A DNA stretch of 7,887 nt, taken from contig VBHS01000153.1 of assembly GCA_005881295.1 (NCBI GenBank), forward strand, positions 1 to 7,887. Direction: 5' to 3'. Shown in pieces: positions 1-7,419 of the stretch. The DNA is from Chloroflexota bacterium (lineage in GTDB: Bacteria > Chloroflexota > Ktedonobacteria > Ktedonobacterales > Ktedonobacteraceae). The notes under the pieces are model-generated. The model was not told the DNA's origin. It saw only the letters and a program-made list of their open reading frames with translations, and searched no databases. The position numbers were made by a program, and so were the translations under genes. Position 1 is the stretch's first letter. Every line of letters begins with the position of its first letter.

Positions 1-2
1 TC

Positions 3-878
3 GAAGTTACTACCCCGACCATCACCAGCCTGACTGGCGCATGTGAAGATTATTCAACGCTGTTCCCGCTTGAATACTTTGGCAATAAGGCCTTCTTGAC
101 CCAGACGGCCCAGCTGCACCTGGAGCCGCTGGTGCATAGCCAGACATTGCGTCGTGTCTACTCGGTCAACCATAGCTACCGGGCGGAGCCGCGCGCCGAC
201 CATCGCCACCTGACAGAGTTTGTGCTGATCGAGCCCGAAATTGGCTTTGGCAACCTGCAGACGCTGCTGGATATCGAAGAGCGCCTGGTCAGTATGCTGG
301 TGCAGAAGGCGTTGGAGTCGCGTCGTGACGAGCTGGAGCTGCTGGGGGCCGATATCGCCATGTTGGAGACCATCAAGCCTCCCTTCCGCCGTATGACCTA
401 CAGTGAGGCTGTCGAACAGCTCAACAAGATGGGCATAGCCACCAGGTGGGGCGACGATCTGGATCGCAAGCGCGAGATCGCCCTGCTGGAGTGGACCCAG
501 TTCCCCACATTTATCACGCACTACCCGCTGGAACTGAAGTTTTTCAATATGCGCCAGAATCGCGAGGATGAGCGTATCGTCAACGCCGCCGATCTCTTGC
601 TGCCGGGCGTGGGCGAGGTCTGCGGTGGGGCTGAACGTGAAGAGGATCCTGCGCGCCTGCGCCATCGGTTGATGCATTCGGAAGCAATGAAGCACCTGCT
701 GGCAGCGGGTGGCAGCGCCGAAGACTATGAATGGTACCTGAGGCTGCGGGACAACGACTCGATCCCTTACGCCGGTTTCGGCATGGGTTTTGAGCGGCTG
801 GTACAGTTCATCACTGGCAGCGAGAGCTGCCTGAACTGTGTCGAGTACCCGCGTAACAGCGTCCACTACATGCCGTAA
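3..878 (+). CDS. asnS: Asparaginyl-tRNA synthetase-like class II aminoacyl-tRNA synthetase, 3' part only
   Basis: The 5' end lies off the window; the frame is open from base 3 and gives 291 residues to TAA at 876-878. It is the class II catalytic domain. Motif 2 reads YRAE (nt 177-188), followed by the HLTEF..IEPEIGF block typical of AsnRS rather than AspRS. A GEVCGGAERE segment matches the GEIIGG.ERE region of AsnRS, and motif 3 is GFGMGFERL (nt 774-800) after an AsnRS-like EDYEWYLRLR stretch. The expected role is ATP-dependent charging of tRNA with asparagine in the cytoplasm. The N-terminal OB-fold tRNA-binding domain, if present, is outside the window. The C-terminal end (VEYPRNSVHYMP) departs from the usual PFPRTPG-type ending, so a paralogue such as an AsnRS-like asparagine synthetase cannot be excluded. 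Only 5 nt separate it from pyrE, suggesting co-transcription. Confidence 0.8.
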   Translation, partial: EVTTPTITSLTGACEDYSTLFPLEYFGNKAFLTQTAQLHLEPLVHSQTLRRVYSVNHSYRAEPRADHRHLTEFVLIEPEIGFGNLQTLLDIEERLVSMLVQKALESRRDELELLGADIAMLETIKPPFRRMTYSEAVEQLNKMGIATRWGDDLDRKREIALLEWTQFPTFITHYPLELKFFNMRQNREDERIVNAADLLLPGVGEVCGGAEREEDPARLRHRLMHSEAMKHLLAAGGSAEDYEWYLRLRDNDSIPYAGFGMGFERLVQFITGSESCLNCVEYPRNSVHYMP

Positions 879-883
879 CTGCT

Positions 884-1471
884 ATGATGGACTCGACAGT
901 ATTGCTGACACTTTTTCAACAGCTAGGTGTCGTTTCAAATGGGCACTTCGTGCTCAGTTCGGGGCGGCACAGCGATGAATACTGGGAAAAGTTTCGCCTG
1001 CTGGAGTGGCCGCGCGTCACAGAACAACTCTGCCAGCAAATAGCAGTGCGCTACCGGGTGGGTGCGCTCTCGGCGGTGATCGGGCCGACAACTGGCGGAG
1101 CTTTGTTAGCGCAGGAGGTGGCACGGCAGCTTGATACGCGCTGCCTCCTTGCTGAACCGTCCTCAGGTGGTGGACGAGAACTGCGTCGTGGCTTCAAGCT
1201 CAACGCATCTGCTCCTGTTCTCATTGTCGATGATGTGTTGACGACGGGACTTTCGCTGCGCGAGACGCTCAGCGCCATAGAGCCGTACCAACCTGACATC
1301 GCAGGCATTGAAGTATTGATTGATCGCAGCGGGGGGACGGTACCCAGGCAATTCTCCGTCCCCTGTCATGCCTTGCTCAGTATTACAGCGCAGACGTACA
1401 GTCCCGATGACTGTCCAATGTGCGCTGCCGGTGTACCATCGGTCAAACCGGGCACGAGAGCGGCCATTTAA
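884..1471 (+). CDS. pyrE: Orotate phosphoribosyltransferase (Thermus-type PyrE)
   Basis: Transfers phosphoribosyl from PRPP to orotate, giving OMP, the fifth step of de novo pyrimidine synthesis. The 195-residue protein has the N-terminal GHFVLSSGRHSDEYWEKF block typical of this PyrE subfamily. It also has the PRPP-binding motif VLIVDDVLTTG at residues 112-122, with the acidic pair D116-D117. The tail carries a CPMC pair (C177, C180) followed by AAGVP.VKPG, an ending I associate with the Thermus/archaeal-like PyrE branch. Length fits the family. The start is either ATG 884 or the adjacent ATG 887; neither has a clear ribosome-binding site, which suits translational coupling to the gene ending 5 nt upstream. 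pyrF follows after 11 nt. Confidence 0.93.
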   Translation: MMDSTVLLTLFQQLGVVSNGHFVLSSGRHSDEYWEKFRLLEWPRVTEQLCQQIAVRYRVGALSAVIGPTTGGALLAQEVARQLDTRCLLAEPSSGGGRELRRGFKLNASAPVLIVDDVLTTGLSLRETLSAIEPYQPDIAGIEVLIDRSGGTVPRQFSVPCHALLSITAQTYSPDDCPMCAAGVPSVKPGTRAAI

Positions 1472-1482
1472 GGTAAAAAGAC

Positions 1483-2325
1483 GTGAATTTTCTAGAGAAA
1501 TTGCTCGGGGTGTCGCGCCAACATAATAGTCTGCTATGTGTGGGCCTGGACCCTGAGCCTGGCCTTTTTCCGGTTGTCTTACGTGACGTGCCGGTTGAGA
1601 AGGCGGTGATTCGTTTTTGCCATGCTATCATCGAGGCGACGGCTGCATTTGTCTGCGCCTTCAAACCGAATATAGCCTTTTTTGAGGCGCTGGGTCCAGT
1701 CGGCATGAGCGTATTCCAGGAAGTACTCGCGGCCATCCCTGCCTATATTCCCGTGATTATTGATGCCAAGCGTGGAGACCTGGGCAATACGGCCCGCAAC
1801 TATGCCACGACCGTCTTTGATATCTATGGCTGTGATGCGGTGACCGTCAATCCCTACCTGGGTTACGACAGTGTCGCTCCATTCCTGGCGTACCGCGATA
1901 AAGGGGTCATCATGCTCTGCCGCACGTCAAATCCCAGCGCGCGCGATTTCCAGGACTTGCTTGTACAGGACGGCGAGGGACAGCAAAGGCCGCTCTATGA
2001 GGTAGTAGCCAGGCGCGTTCAAACGTGGAACGAAGCAGGAAACTGCGGTCTGGTGGTTGGTGCAACCTATCCCCAGGAACTGCGCGTTATTCGATCCCTT
2101 TGCCCTACTATGCCTATTCTGATCCCTGGAGTAGGCGCCCAGGGGGGAGACCTGGAAGCGTCGATACAGGCAGGTGTGGATAAACACGGTGAACGTGCCA
2201 TACTTGCGGTTTCTCGCTCCATCCTGTATGCTGGCGGTAGCCACGACTTTGCCACCCGTGCAGGGCAGGAGGCACAGCGGCTACGAAATTTGATAAATGA
2301 AGCGAGAAGCTATAGTGAAGGATGA
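1483..2325 (+). CDS. pyrF: Orotidine 5'-phosphate decarboxylase, subfamily 2
   Basis: Decarboxylates OMP to UMP, the last step of de novo UMP synthesis. The 280-residue TIM-barrel protein opens with LLCVGLDPE, followed by the FKPNIAFFE strand and the catalytic DAKRGD motif at residues 94-99, where K96 is the catalytic lysine and D94/D99 the charged partners. Later blocks NPYLGYDS, CRTSNPSA, VVGATYP and IPGVGAQGGD (phosphate-binding end) are those of the longer subfamily 2 enzymes, which run to about 270-310 residues, rather than the roughly 230-residue E. coli type. The start is GTG; an AAGG at 1470-1473, overlapping the pyrE stop, is the only ribosome-site candidate. The stop overlaps the pyrD start as ATGA, so the two are likely translationally coupled. 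Confidence 0.96.
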   Translation: MNFLEKLLGVSRQHNSLLCVGLDPEPGLFPVVLRDVPVEKAVIRFCHAIIEATAAFVCAFKPNIAFFEALGPVGMSVFQEVLAAIPAYIPVIIDAKRGDLGNTARNYATTVFDIYGCDAVTVNPYLGYDSVAPFLAYRDKGVIMLCRTSNPSARDFQDLLVQDGEGQQRPLYEVVARRVQTWNEAGNCGLVVGATYPQELRVIRSLCPTMPILIPGVGAQGGDLEASIQAGVDKHGERAILAVSRSILYAGGSHDFATRAGQEAQRLRNLINEARSYSEG

Positions 2326-3257
2326 ACCTACAAACCGAGCTGGCACCACACCATAAAAGCGGGCTCTTGCTAAGGAATCCAGTCATCACCGCGGCTGGCA
2401 CTTTTAGCTATGGCATTGAATACGCGAAGATTGCAGAGATACAACGGCTGGGGGCCATCATCTGCAAAGGTACGACCCTGCACGCCCGCAGCGGCAATGC
2501 CCAACCGCGTACAGTAGAGACCTCGTCCGGTATGCTAAATGCTATTGGTCTACAAAATCCAGGTGTTCGTACAGTCATCAAAAGGTATGCTTCTATATGG
2601 GAGACATGGCAGGTCCCGGTTATCGTCAACATTGCTGGTGAGACCACCAGCGAATTTGCCCAACTGGCAGAGACCCTCGAAGGCGTTGCGGGAGTGGCCG
2701 GAATTGAAGTAAATGTCTCCTGTCCCAACGTGCTGGAGGGGGGAGCCGTCTTCGGTGCCAGCGCTGAGGCGGTCGCGGGCGTTACTGCCGCGGTGCGCCG
2801 CGTTACTACGCTTCCCCTGATCGTAAAACTCTCGCCCAACAGCGGGGATGCGCGTCCAACAGCACTGGCTGCCGCCTCAGCAGGGGCCGACGCTATCTCC
2901 CTCATCAACACGATTACAGGGATGCTTATAGATATCGAGACGCGCCAGCCAGTGTTAGCAAACGGGACCGGAGGACTTTCGGGACCGGCCGTAAAGCCCA
3001 TTGCGCTGCATATGGTTTACGAGGTAGCACGTGAACTGCGTTCATCCCATCCTCACGTGCCAATCATCGGCATCGGCGGTATAACGAATACGAAGGACGC
3101 GCTTGAGTTTATCATGGCCGGTGCCTCAGCGATCCAGATTGGCACGGTCAACTTTGTCAATCCTCATGCAGGAGTTGAAATTATTGAGGGGATCGAGGAG
3201 TTTTTACGGAGAGAGGGAGTAGAGGATATAGGGGAGATTGTTGGTGCAGCTTTGTAG
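2322..3257 (+). CDS. pyrD: Dihydroorotate dehydrogenase, class 1B catalytic subunit
   Basis: Oxidises dihydroorotate to orotate using FMN. The 311-residue protein follows the class 1 pattern: NPVITAAGTFSYG near the N-terminus, KGTT and NAQPR.VET, then SGMLNAIGLQNPG. The active-site block NVSCPNV places the catalytic base at C134; a cysteine here marks class 1 cytosolic enzymes, whereas class 2 membrane enzymes use serine. Downstream come KLSPN, INT, GGLSGPA..P (FMN site) and the phosphate-binding IIGIGGI and GASAIQIGT segments. Class 1B enzymes normally pair with PyrK, an iron-sulfur/FAD subunit passing electrons to NAD+; no pyrK is visible here, so it must lie elsewhere or the enzyme uses another acceptor. 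The ATG overlaps the pyrF stop. The gene ends 33 nt from the convergent gene's stop. Confidence 0.95.
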   Translation: MNLQTELAPHHKSGLLLRNPVITAAGTFSYGIEYAKIAEIQRLGAIICKGTTLHARSGNAQPRTVETSSGMLNAIGLQNPGVRTVIKRYASIWETWQVPVIVNIAGETTSEFAQLAETLEGVAGVAGIEVNVSCPNVLEGGAVFGASAEAVAGVTAAVRRVTTLPLIVKLSPNSGDARPTALAAASAGADAISLINTITGMLIDIETRQPVLANGTGGLSGPAVKPIALHMVYEVARELRSSHPHVPIIGIGGITNTKDALEFIMAGASAIQIGTVNFVNPHAGVEIIEGIEEFLRREGVEDIGEIVGAAL

Positions 3258-3290
3258 TTATTTATGGCTCTGTCTCGCTGTCCGCCATCT

Positions 3291-3737
3291 CTATTTCTCA
3301 GCCAATTCTTTTACTTTCGGCAAGACTCGATCCCAAACCTCTGCGCTCAGGCGGTGGTATTTTTCCCCTTCAGCCATAACAGAAAAATCACCTTGTGAGA
3401 GCCGGAGCATCGTCTCGCCGTTTTGCTCTGTTAGTTCGTAGGTTATGCCGTCTTCTTCTGTTACGGGCGGCTTTTCCCCACGAACGTCGAATACAGTAAA
3501 GCGAAGAAATTTATTCGGCTCAAGCGCGGTCACATTCCCCTGGACAATCATGCTGCCGTCTTGACCCTTCCAGAGTACCGGGCTACCGAGTTTCCAATCC
3601 GACTCGATGTGAAACTCGGCGCCGCTGGAAAACTCAAGCGCCCACTGGTCTGTAAATTCGGGCTTGGTAAGCACATCCCAGACCCTGGAAGCAGGAGTAT
3701 TTATCTTGATTGATTTCTCGACGAAAAGTTTTTCCAT
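3291..3737 (-). CDS. SRPBCC/AHSA1-type ligand-binding-fold protein
   Basis: A 148-residue soluble protein with no signal peptide or membrane segment. Its layout is that of the AHSA1/START-like SRPBCC family: an N-terminal strand with VEKSIKINTPASRVWDVLT, then a tryptophan-containing loop (FTDQWA), GSPVLWKG, the LEPNKFLRFTVFD strand, a TYELTEQNGETMLRL strand pair, and a long C-terminal helix ending VWDRVLPKVKELAEK. Such proteins form a helix-grip cavity for hydrophobic ligands. The ligand cannot be read from the sequence, so no function is assigned. A GGAA about 10 nt upstream of the ATG is the likely ribosome site. It lies 39 nt downstream of the luciferase-like gene on the same strand and is probably the last gene of the argS unit. 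Confidence 0.88.
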   Translation of the reverse strand: MEKLFVEKSIKINTPASRVWDVLTKPEFTDQWALEFSSGAEFHIESDWKLGSPVLWKGQDGSMIVQGNVTALEPNKFLRFTVFDVRGEKPPVTEEDGITYELTEQNGETMLRLSQGDFSVMAEGEKYHRLSAEVWDRVLPKVKELAEK

Positions 3738-3776
3738 ACTTATTTCCGAACATTGTCTGCTAGCAGCATTGACTCT

Positions 3777-4652
3777 CTACCGTCCTTCAAATTCCGCTTT
3801 TAATGGTGCAACGATCTCTTCTGCCAGCCTGTGAACGATATTGTCGGGATAAGGAGCTGTCAGGTTCAGAATGAGATGTGTTGCACCTTCCTCAATAAAG
3901 GGTCGTATGCCATCACTTGTTTCGCTTAGATTATTGTAGTTCACCCTCACCTGAATTGAACGTTCGATGGTTTTGGGGTCGCGTCCAATAGCGGCACAAT
4001 GCCCATCAAGTACTTCATTTTTGTGACGGAACGTATCAACGGAGCCACCGACGAAGTTCCAGACACTTGCATATTGCGCTACTATACGCAGTGTCAACTG
4101 CTCGCCGCTGCCCCCGATCACAAATGGTGGATAAGGCTTCTGGACAGGTTTTGGTTCGCAACGTGCATCCTTGAGTTGATAGTATTTGCCGTTAAAATTG
4201 GCCACTGTTTCCGTCCATAGCAGTTTGATCACTTCACACGCCTCACCTAATCGGCGAATGCGCTCTCCTGTTGTATAGAGCGGAATACCATACATTTGAT
4301 GTTCTAGTTCATTCCATCCCGCTCCAATACCGAAGTCTAGACGGCCATTTGAAATAATATCGACGGTAGTAGCCATGTTGGCAAGGACAGCAGGATAGCG
4401 GTAGGTATTGCCGGTCACCATCAATCCAAGGCGCAGTCGTTCGGTGCGAGCAGCTAATGCAGCGAGTAACGTCCAGCCCTCCAACTGCGGACCGGTGGGA
4501 TCGGGGCCGAGCGGAATGAAGTGGTCAAAGGCCCAGGCGTGTTCGATGCTTGGAATGCTATCCGCTTCCGTCCAGACGCGGAGTATAGCTTCATAAGAAG
4601 TGTTTTGTTGCGCAGTTTTTATACCGAAGCGCAGGTTCTTTTTTGTTGGCAT
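3777..4652 (-). CDS. Luciferase-like (LLM class) F420-dependent oxidoreductase
   Basis: A 291-residue TIM-barrel oxidoreductase of the bacterial luciferase-like superfamily. Recognisable pieces are the N-terminal RFGIKTAQ strand, an AWAFDHF segment, EGWTLLAALAA followed by TERLRLGLMVTGNTYR, PAVLANMATTVDIISNGRLDFGIGAGW (GAGW at residues 110-113), the ERIRRLGEACEVIK helix, and PYPPFVIGGSGE near residue 180. This pattern is that of actinobacterial and Chloroflexota enzymes annotated as F420-dependent. F420 rather than FMN use is family inference, and the substrate is unknown. The start is well supported by AGAGGA 4-9 nt before the ATG. It begins 16 nt after the argS stop, so co-transcription is likely, though a functional link with arginyl-tRNA synthesis is not obvious. 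Confidence 0.92.
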   Translation of the reverse strand: MPTKKNLRFGIKTAQQNTSYEAILRVWTEADSIPSIEHAWAFDHFIPLGPDPTGPQLEGWTLLAALAARTERLRLGLMVTGNTYRYPAVLANMATTVDIISNGRLDFGIGAGWNELEHQMYGIPLYTTGERIRRLGEACEVIKLLWTETVANFNGKYYQLKDARCEPKPVQKPYPPFVIGGSGEQLTLRIVAQYASVWNFVGGSVDTFRHKNEVLDGHCAAIGRDPKTIERSIQVRVNYNNLSETSDGIRPFIEEGATHLILNLTAPYPDNIVHRLAEEIVAPLKAEFEGR

Positions 4653-4668
4653 ATGTCCTCTTTTCTAC

Positions 4669-6762
4669 TCACATGCTTTCCAACGGGATAAAGCCAAGCA
4701 CCCTGAGCGCATTGGCCATTGTCTGTACGGTGGCGCTGACCAGTAAGGCGCGGAATGCCTTTACGCGCTCGTCCGTCTCCTTGAGTATGGGCGGTGTGTG
4801 CTCATAAAAGTCGCTAAAGTGCGAGGCTAAATCGTAGATATAGGTGGCAAGCATGTTTGGTGCGAATCTCGCGCTGGCCTCTGCCAGGCTGCGTGGGTAG
4901 GCGTCGATGTGGAGCAGCAGTTCCCACTCGCTCTGCTCAAGCTGTTCAGGGAGCGTCTCCAACGTTTCAGGTACCTTGTAACCCGAGGTATCCAGTTTGC
5001 GCAGAATGCTATTAGCCCTCGCGTAGGCGTATTGGAGATAAACACCGGTGTCTCCATTAGCGCGCAGCGCCTCGTCCATATCCAGCGCGATAACCTGCTG
5101 CAAATTATAGCGTACCATAAAGTAGCGGATAGCGGAGGCTGCCGCGACGGCTGCTATTTCCGGCGGTAATTCTGGTTTAATCTCCAGCATGCGCTCGATA
5201 GCGGAATTGATCAAGTCATCGGCTTTAATCTCGATGCCTTTACGACCACTCATAGCATAGAAGTCGCGTCCATCAGAGGTGTCTACTCCCAGCCGTGCCG
5301 CTGTGGCGGCCGAGAGGGTAACCACTTCGTAGGCAAGGTGTATCGAGTTGTCCGCTTGCTCCGTAAACCCCAGCCTGCGCAGGCTCTCGTAGAGCACCTG
5401 TTGCAGATATGATTGACGTACATCGATGACATTAATGACGCGCCTGGCATGACCAAAACGCCTGGGGTCAACTTTGTCACCAACTTCACCTGTGTTCTGG
5501 TGCTGCGGAATGCGCATCGTCCACAGCAAGCGCCCATCGTGCTGCCGTCCCCAGGGGGCAAATTCGAACTGAACTCCTATCTGTGGGTCGTCCGTAAGGC
5601 CGAATTTCCAGAGCTGGTAGGCAATATCCTTAGCGGTGTAGGTCGCTGTGCCGTCGCTCCTGACGAGAATCTTATCGCTTGAGCGGTCACCCTCTTCCGT
5701 CTGCGTATCCCCTTCACCAAAGGGCAATACCCAGCACCCGGCTGCCTTGCCTGTCTCAGGTTTTTCCAGTAGTCCTTTATCTCTCAACATGGCGAAGACG
5801 CGTTGCCACAGTCCGGAGCGCAACACGACCGACTCCCACGTCAACAAGTCATAGGAGACATTCAGGCGGGCCATCGTTGCCAGGTGCGCGTGGACAATCT
5901 GGTGGGAAATGTCAGCCGCCAACAATGCATAGTCGGATCCGGCCTCCAGCTCGCCTGCATGTTCGATCGCACGAAGCACAGACTTGCGCAGTTCGTTGAG
6001 TTTAGCCAGTTTCTCGGGCTGGCTCTCTTTCACTGCCTCGGCTTCCTCAAAGGCTTTGCCTACCGCGACATAGACTCGCGAACAGTAGTAGTCAAAGGTC
6101 TCACCAGGCAACCGCTCATTGCCACCGGGGAGTTCTAACGCGCCCTGTTGCAACAGGATGAAACCCACCACGACATCAGCGACCTGCACGCCCGAATCGT
6201 CGATGTAGTTCTGCGCCTCGACCGTGTAGCCCTGCGAGCGCAGCATGCGTACAACGGTATCGCCAATACTCGCATTACGCAGGTGGCCGACATGGGCGGC
6301 TTTATTGCTATTGATATTGGTATGCTCAACGACGTATTTCGTGCCTATGCCTGTATCACTCTGCCCAAAATCGGCGCCCGCATCTAAAACGCGCTCAATG
6401 ATGACCTGACCGATAAATGGGCGATTCAGGCGAAAATTGAGGAAGCCAGGCGCGGTGACGGTGATCTCTTGCATGGCCGGGATCTGCATATCTCGCAGTA
6501 TCGCGGCCAGCGCCTCGGCTATGAGAAGCGGTTTACGGGCCAGTTTATTCTTACTCCCCCATGGCATTACAGGCATCGAGTAGTCACCAAAGCTTGCCTG
6601 CGCCGAAAAACGGAGGTCGATCGGTAACTGTTCAATATCAAAAGCTATCTGCTCTTGCGCGAGATATGTGGCTACTGCTTGTTTAATAAATGTTGTGAGA
6701 TATTCATGGAGATCTCTTGGTGTCGCTTCGGCCATATGTATTGCCTCGCTTGTTGTTGTCAT
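4669..6762 (-). CDS. argS: Arginyl-tRNA synthetase
   Basis: Class I synthetase charging tRNA-Arg. Numbered from the ATG at 6762 (697 residues), the order is: an N-terminal Add-1-like domain (FGDYSMPVMPW, GFLNFR), then VVEHTNINSNKAAHVGHLRN with the HIGH-type HVGH at 157-160, NYIDDSGVQVAD, the VRSDGTATYTAKDIAY strand, INVIDVRQSY, the KMSKS-equivalent MSGRKG at 504-509, and an alpha-helical DALR anticodon domain (YLQYAYARANSILRK to the C-terminus). It exceeds the usual 550-600 residues, partly through about 45 extra residues between KDIAY and DVRQ. The start is uncertain. ATG 6789 (706 residues, AAGGA rather far upstream), ATG 6762 (GAGGG 4-8 nt upstream) and ATG 6735 (GAGG 9-12 nt upstream) are all possible; the first nine residues of the longest form look non-conserved. 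Confidence 0.96.
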   Translation of the reverse strand: MTTTSEAIHMAEATPRDLHEYLTTFIKQAVATYLAQEQIAFDIEQLPIDLRFSAQASFGDYSMPVMPWGSKNKLARKPLLIAEALAAILRDMQIPAMQEITVTAPGFLNFRLNRPFIGQVIIERVLDAGADFGQSDTGIGTKYVVEHTNINSNKAAHVGHLRNASIGDTVVRMLRSQGYTVEAQNYIDDSGVQVADVVVGFILLQQGALELPGGNERLPGETFDYYCSRVYVAVGKAFEEAEAVKESQPEKLAKLNELRKSVLRAIEHAGELEAGSDYALLAADISHQIVHAHLATMARLNVSYDLLTWESVVLRSGLWQRVFAMLRDKGLLEKPETGKAAGCWVLPFGEGDTQTEEGDRSSDKILVRSDGTATYTAKDIAYQLWKFGLTDDPQIGVQFEFAPWGRQHDGRLLWTMRIPQHQNTGEVGDKVDPRRFGHARRVINVIDVRQSYLQQVLYESLRRLGFTEQADNSIHLAYEVVTLSAATAARLGVDTSDGRDFYAMSGRKGIEIKADDLINSAIERMLEIKPELPPEIAAVAAASAIRYFMVRYNLQQVIALDMDEALRANGDTGVYLQYAYARANSILRKLDTSGYKVPETLETLPEQLEQSEWELLLHIDAYPRSLAEASARFAPNMLATYIYDLASHFSDFYEHTPPILKETDERVKAFRALLVSATVQTMANALRVLGFIPLESM

Positions 6763-6831
6763 CTTCCCTCTCTTCAAACCATAAGGCATTGATATACATT
6801 CCTTATTATAGATTATTAGGAGTGTTCATTC

Positions 6832-6860
6832 ACTATAGCGTAGCTCTGGTGAATGGTCAA
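6832..6860 (-). promoter_or_regulatory. argS promoter, sigma70-like
   Basis: On the minus strand the -35 box TTGACC (6860-6855) and -10 box TATAGT (6837-6832) each match consensus at five of six positions, with the ideal 17 nt spacer. Transcription would start near 6825, leaving a leader of about 36-90 nt depending on which argS start is used. That is too short for a T-box, and no T-box sequence is seen. A perfect TATAAT also occurs further down (6810-6805) but lacks a convincing -35 partner; it could be a secondary promoter. Confidence 0.65.
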
Positions 6861-6879
6861 GTATGCGAAAACTAGAAAA

Positions 6880-6929
6880 GAGAAAGACTCCATTGCCCTG
6901 TCCGAGGTCAAAGCAATGGAGTCTCTCTC
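6880..6929 (-). terminator. Rho-independent terminator after the transporter remnant
   Basis: A perfect 12-bp inverted repeat, AGACTCCATTGC (6885-6896) and GCAATGGAGTCT (6913-6924), encloses a 16-nt loop. After one mismatch it is extended by 4 more pairs (6880-6883 with 6926-6929). Read on the minus strand, the second arm runs into a T-rich tract (TTTCTCTTTTCTAGTTTT), and the hairpin starts about 18 nt past the transporter stop. The plus-strand side has no T-run, so it probably terminates only minus-strand transcription. Its T-tract ends within a few bases of the argS -35 box, so it should insulate argS from read-through. Confidence 0.75.
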
Positions 6930-6947
6930 GTGAGACCTGGATGGTGA

Positions 6948-7383
6948 TTACGTTCTTGCTCCTACGGGTAGGGAGAAAATACCTGTCCTACCAAGGAGAC
7001 CAGCCAGCGCCGTATACCACGCTATTAATGCTGTAAGAATGCCAAGCCAGCCGCCGATGGTACCGAAGATGGAGCCGCCACCAAGCTCACCAATTGCCAG
7101 TGAGAGGAAAGTCAGGAAAAGGACTGCGAATACAACCTCCATAAGAGCAGAAGGCTGTAGCGCCAAAAGTATTACCGGCCTTAAACTCCTGCAAACCTGC
7201 GAGGAGTTGGACAAGACCACCATAGAAAAAGGCGAGGCCGATAACGATCGCGTTCACCTTGAAGAAACCTGCATTGGAGCTGCTGAGGACAAATGTAGTA
7301 AGTGCAAAGGCGCTAAGGCCAAGAGGAGCGGGATTGGCTACTGCTGCCGTGGCTTCTGTGCGTTCTCTTGCGATTTGGGCCAT
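6948..7383 (-). pseudogene. GPR1/FUN34/YaaH (SatP-like) acetate transporter, internally deleted and frameshifted
   Basis: Intact family members are inner-membrane acetate/succinate channels or symporters of about 190-200 residues with six helices. Here the first frame (7383 down to TGA at 7087) starts MAQIARERTEA, carries the signature NPAPLGL, two helices, GGLVQLLAGLQEFKAGNTFG and TAFCSYGG, then loses homology. From about 7138 a different frame continues with VVFAVLFLTFLSLAIGELG and IGGWLGILTALIAWYTALAGLLG, to IFSLPVGA and TAA at 6948-6950, which match the family's last two helices and tail. The middle, about 50 residues with helices three and four by comparison with E. coli SatP, is missing. 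A GTG at 7395 could also start the first frame, but ATG 7383 has AAAGGTGG 9-16 nt upstream. Promoter and terminator look intact, suggesting a recent event or a local assembly error. Confidence 0.82.
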
Positions 7384-7419
7384 TAAGTGTCCCACCTTTC
7401 ATGAAAAGACTAGCAATAC

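Noticed and set aside
54..866. Long minus-strand open frame of 270 codons opposite the asnS-like gene
   Set aside because: The plus-strand frame has clear class II synthetase motifs; the minus frame has no recognisable motif and mirrors the codon bias of the real gene.
2408..3001. Minus-strand open frame of 197 codons opposite pyrD
   Set aside because: It lies wholly inside pyrD, whose catalytic and FMN motifs are clear; the Ser/Ala/Thr/Val/Pro-rich translation is typical of an antisense shadow.
3258..3290. Bidirectional terminator between the convergent pyrD and SRPBCC genes
   Set aside because: Only a 5-bp stem (ATGGC/GCCAT) with a 15-nt loop and no proper T-run is present; too weak to call.
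6763..6860. T-box riboswitch upstream of argS
   Set aside because: The leader is only tens of bases long and lacks the specifier stem and the conserved AGGGUGG-type T-box sequence.
7039..7386. Plus-strand frame with a cysteine-rich end (KCSKCKGAK, GYCCRGFCAF)
   Set aside because: It tempts as a small cysteine-rich peptide, but it is antisense to the well-recognised transporter remnant and has no ribosome site.
6948..7395. Two overlapping small membrane-protein genes, or a programmed frameshift, instead of a pseudogene
   Set aside because: The two fragments match opposite ends of one family with the middle helices missing, which a frameshift alone cannot explain; deletion fits better.
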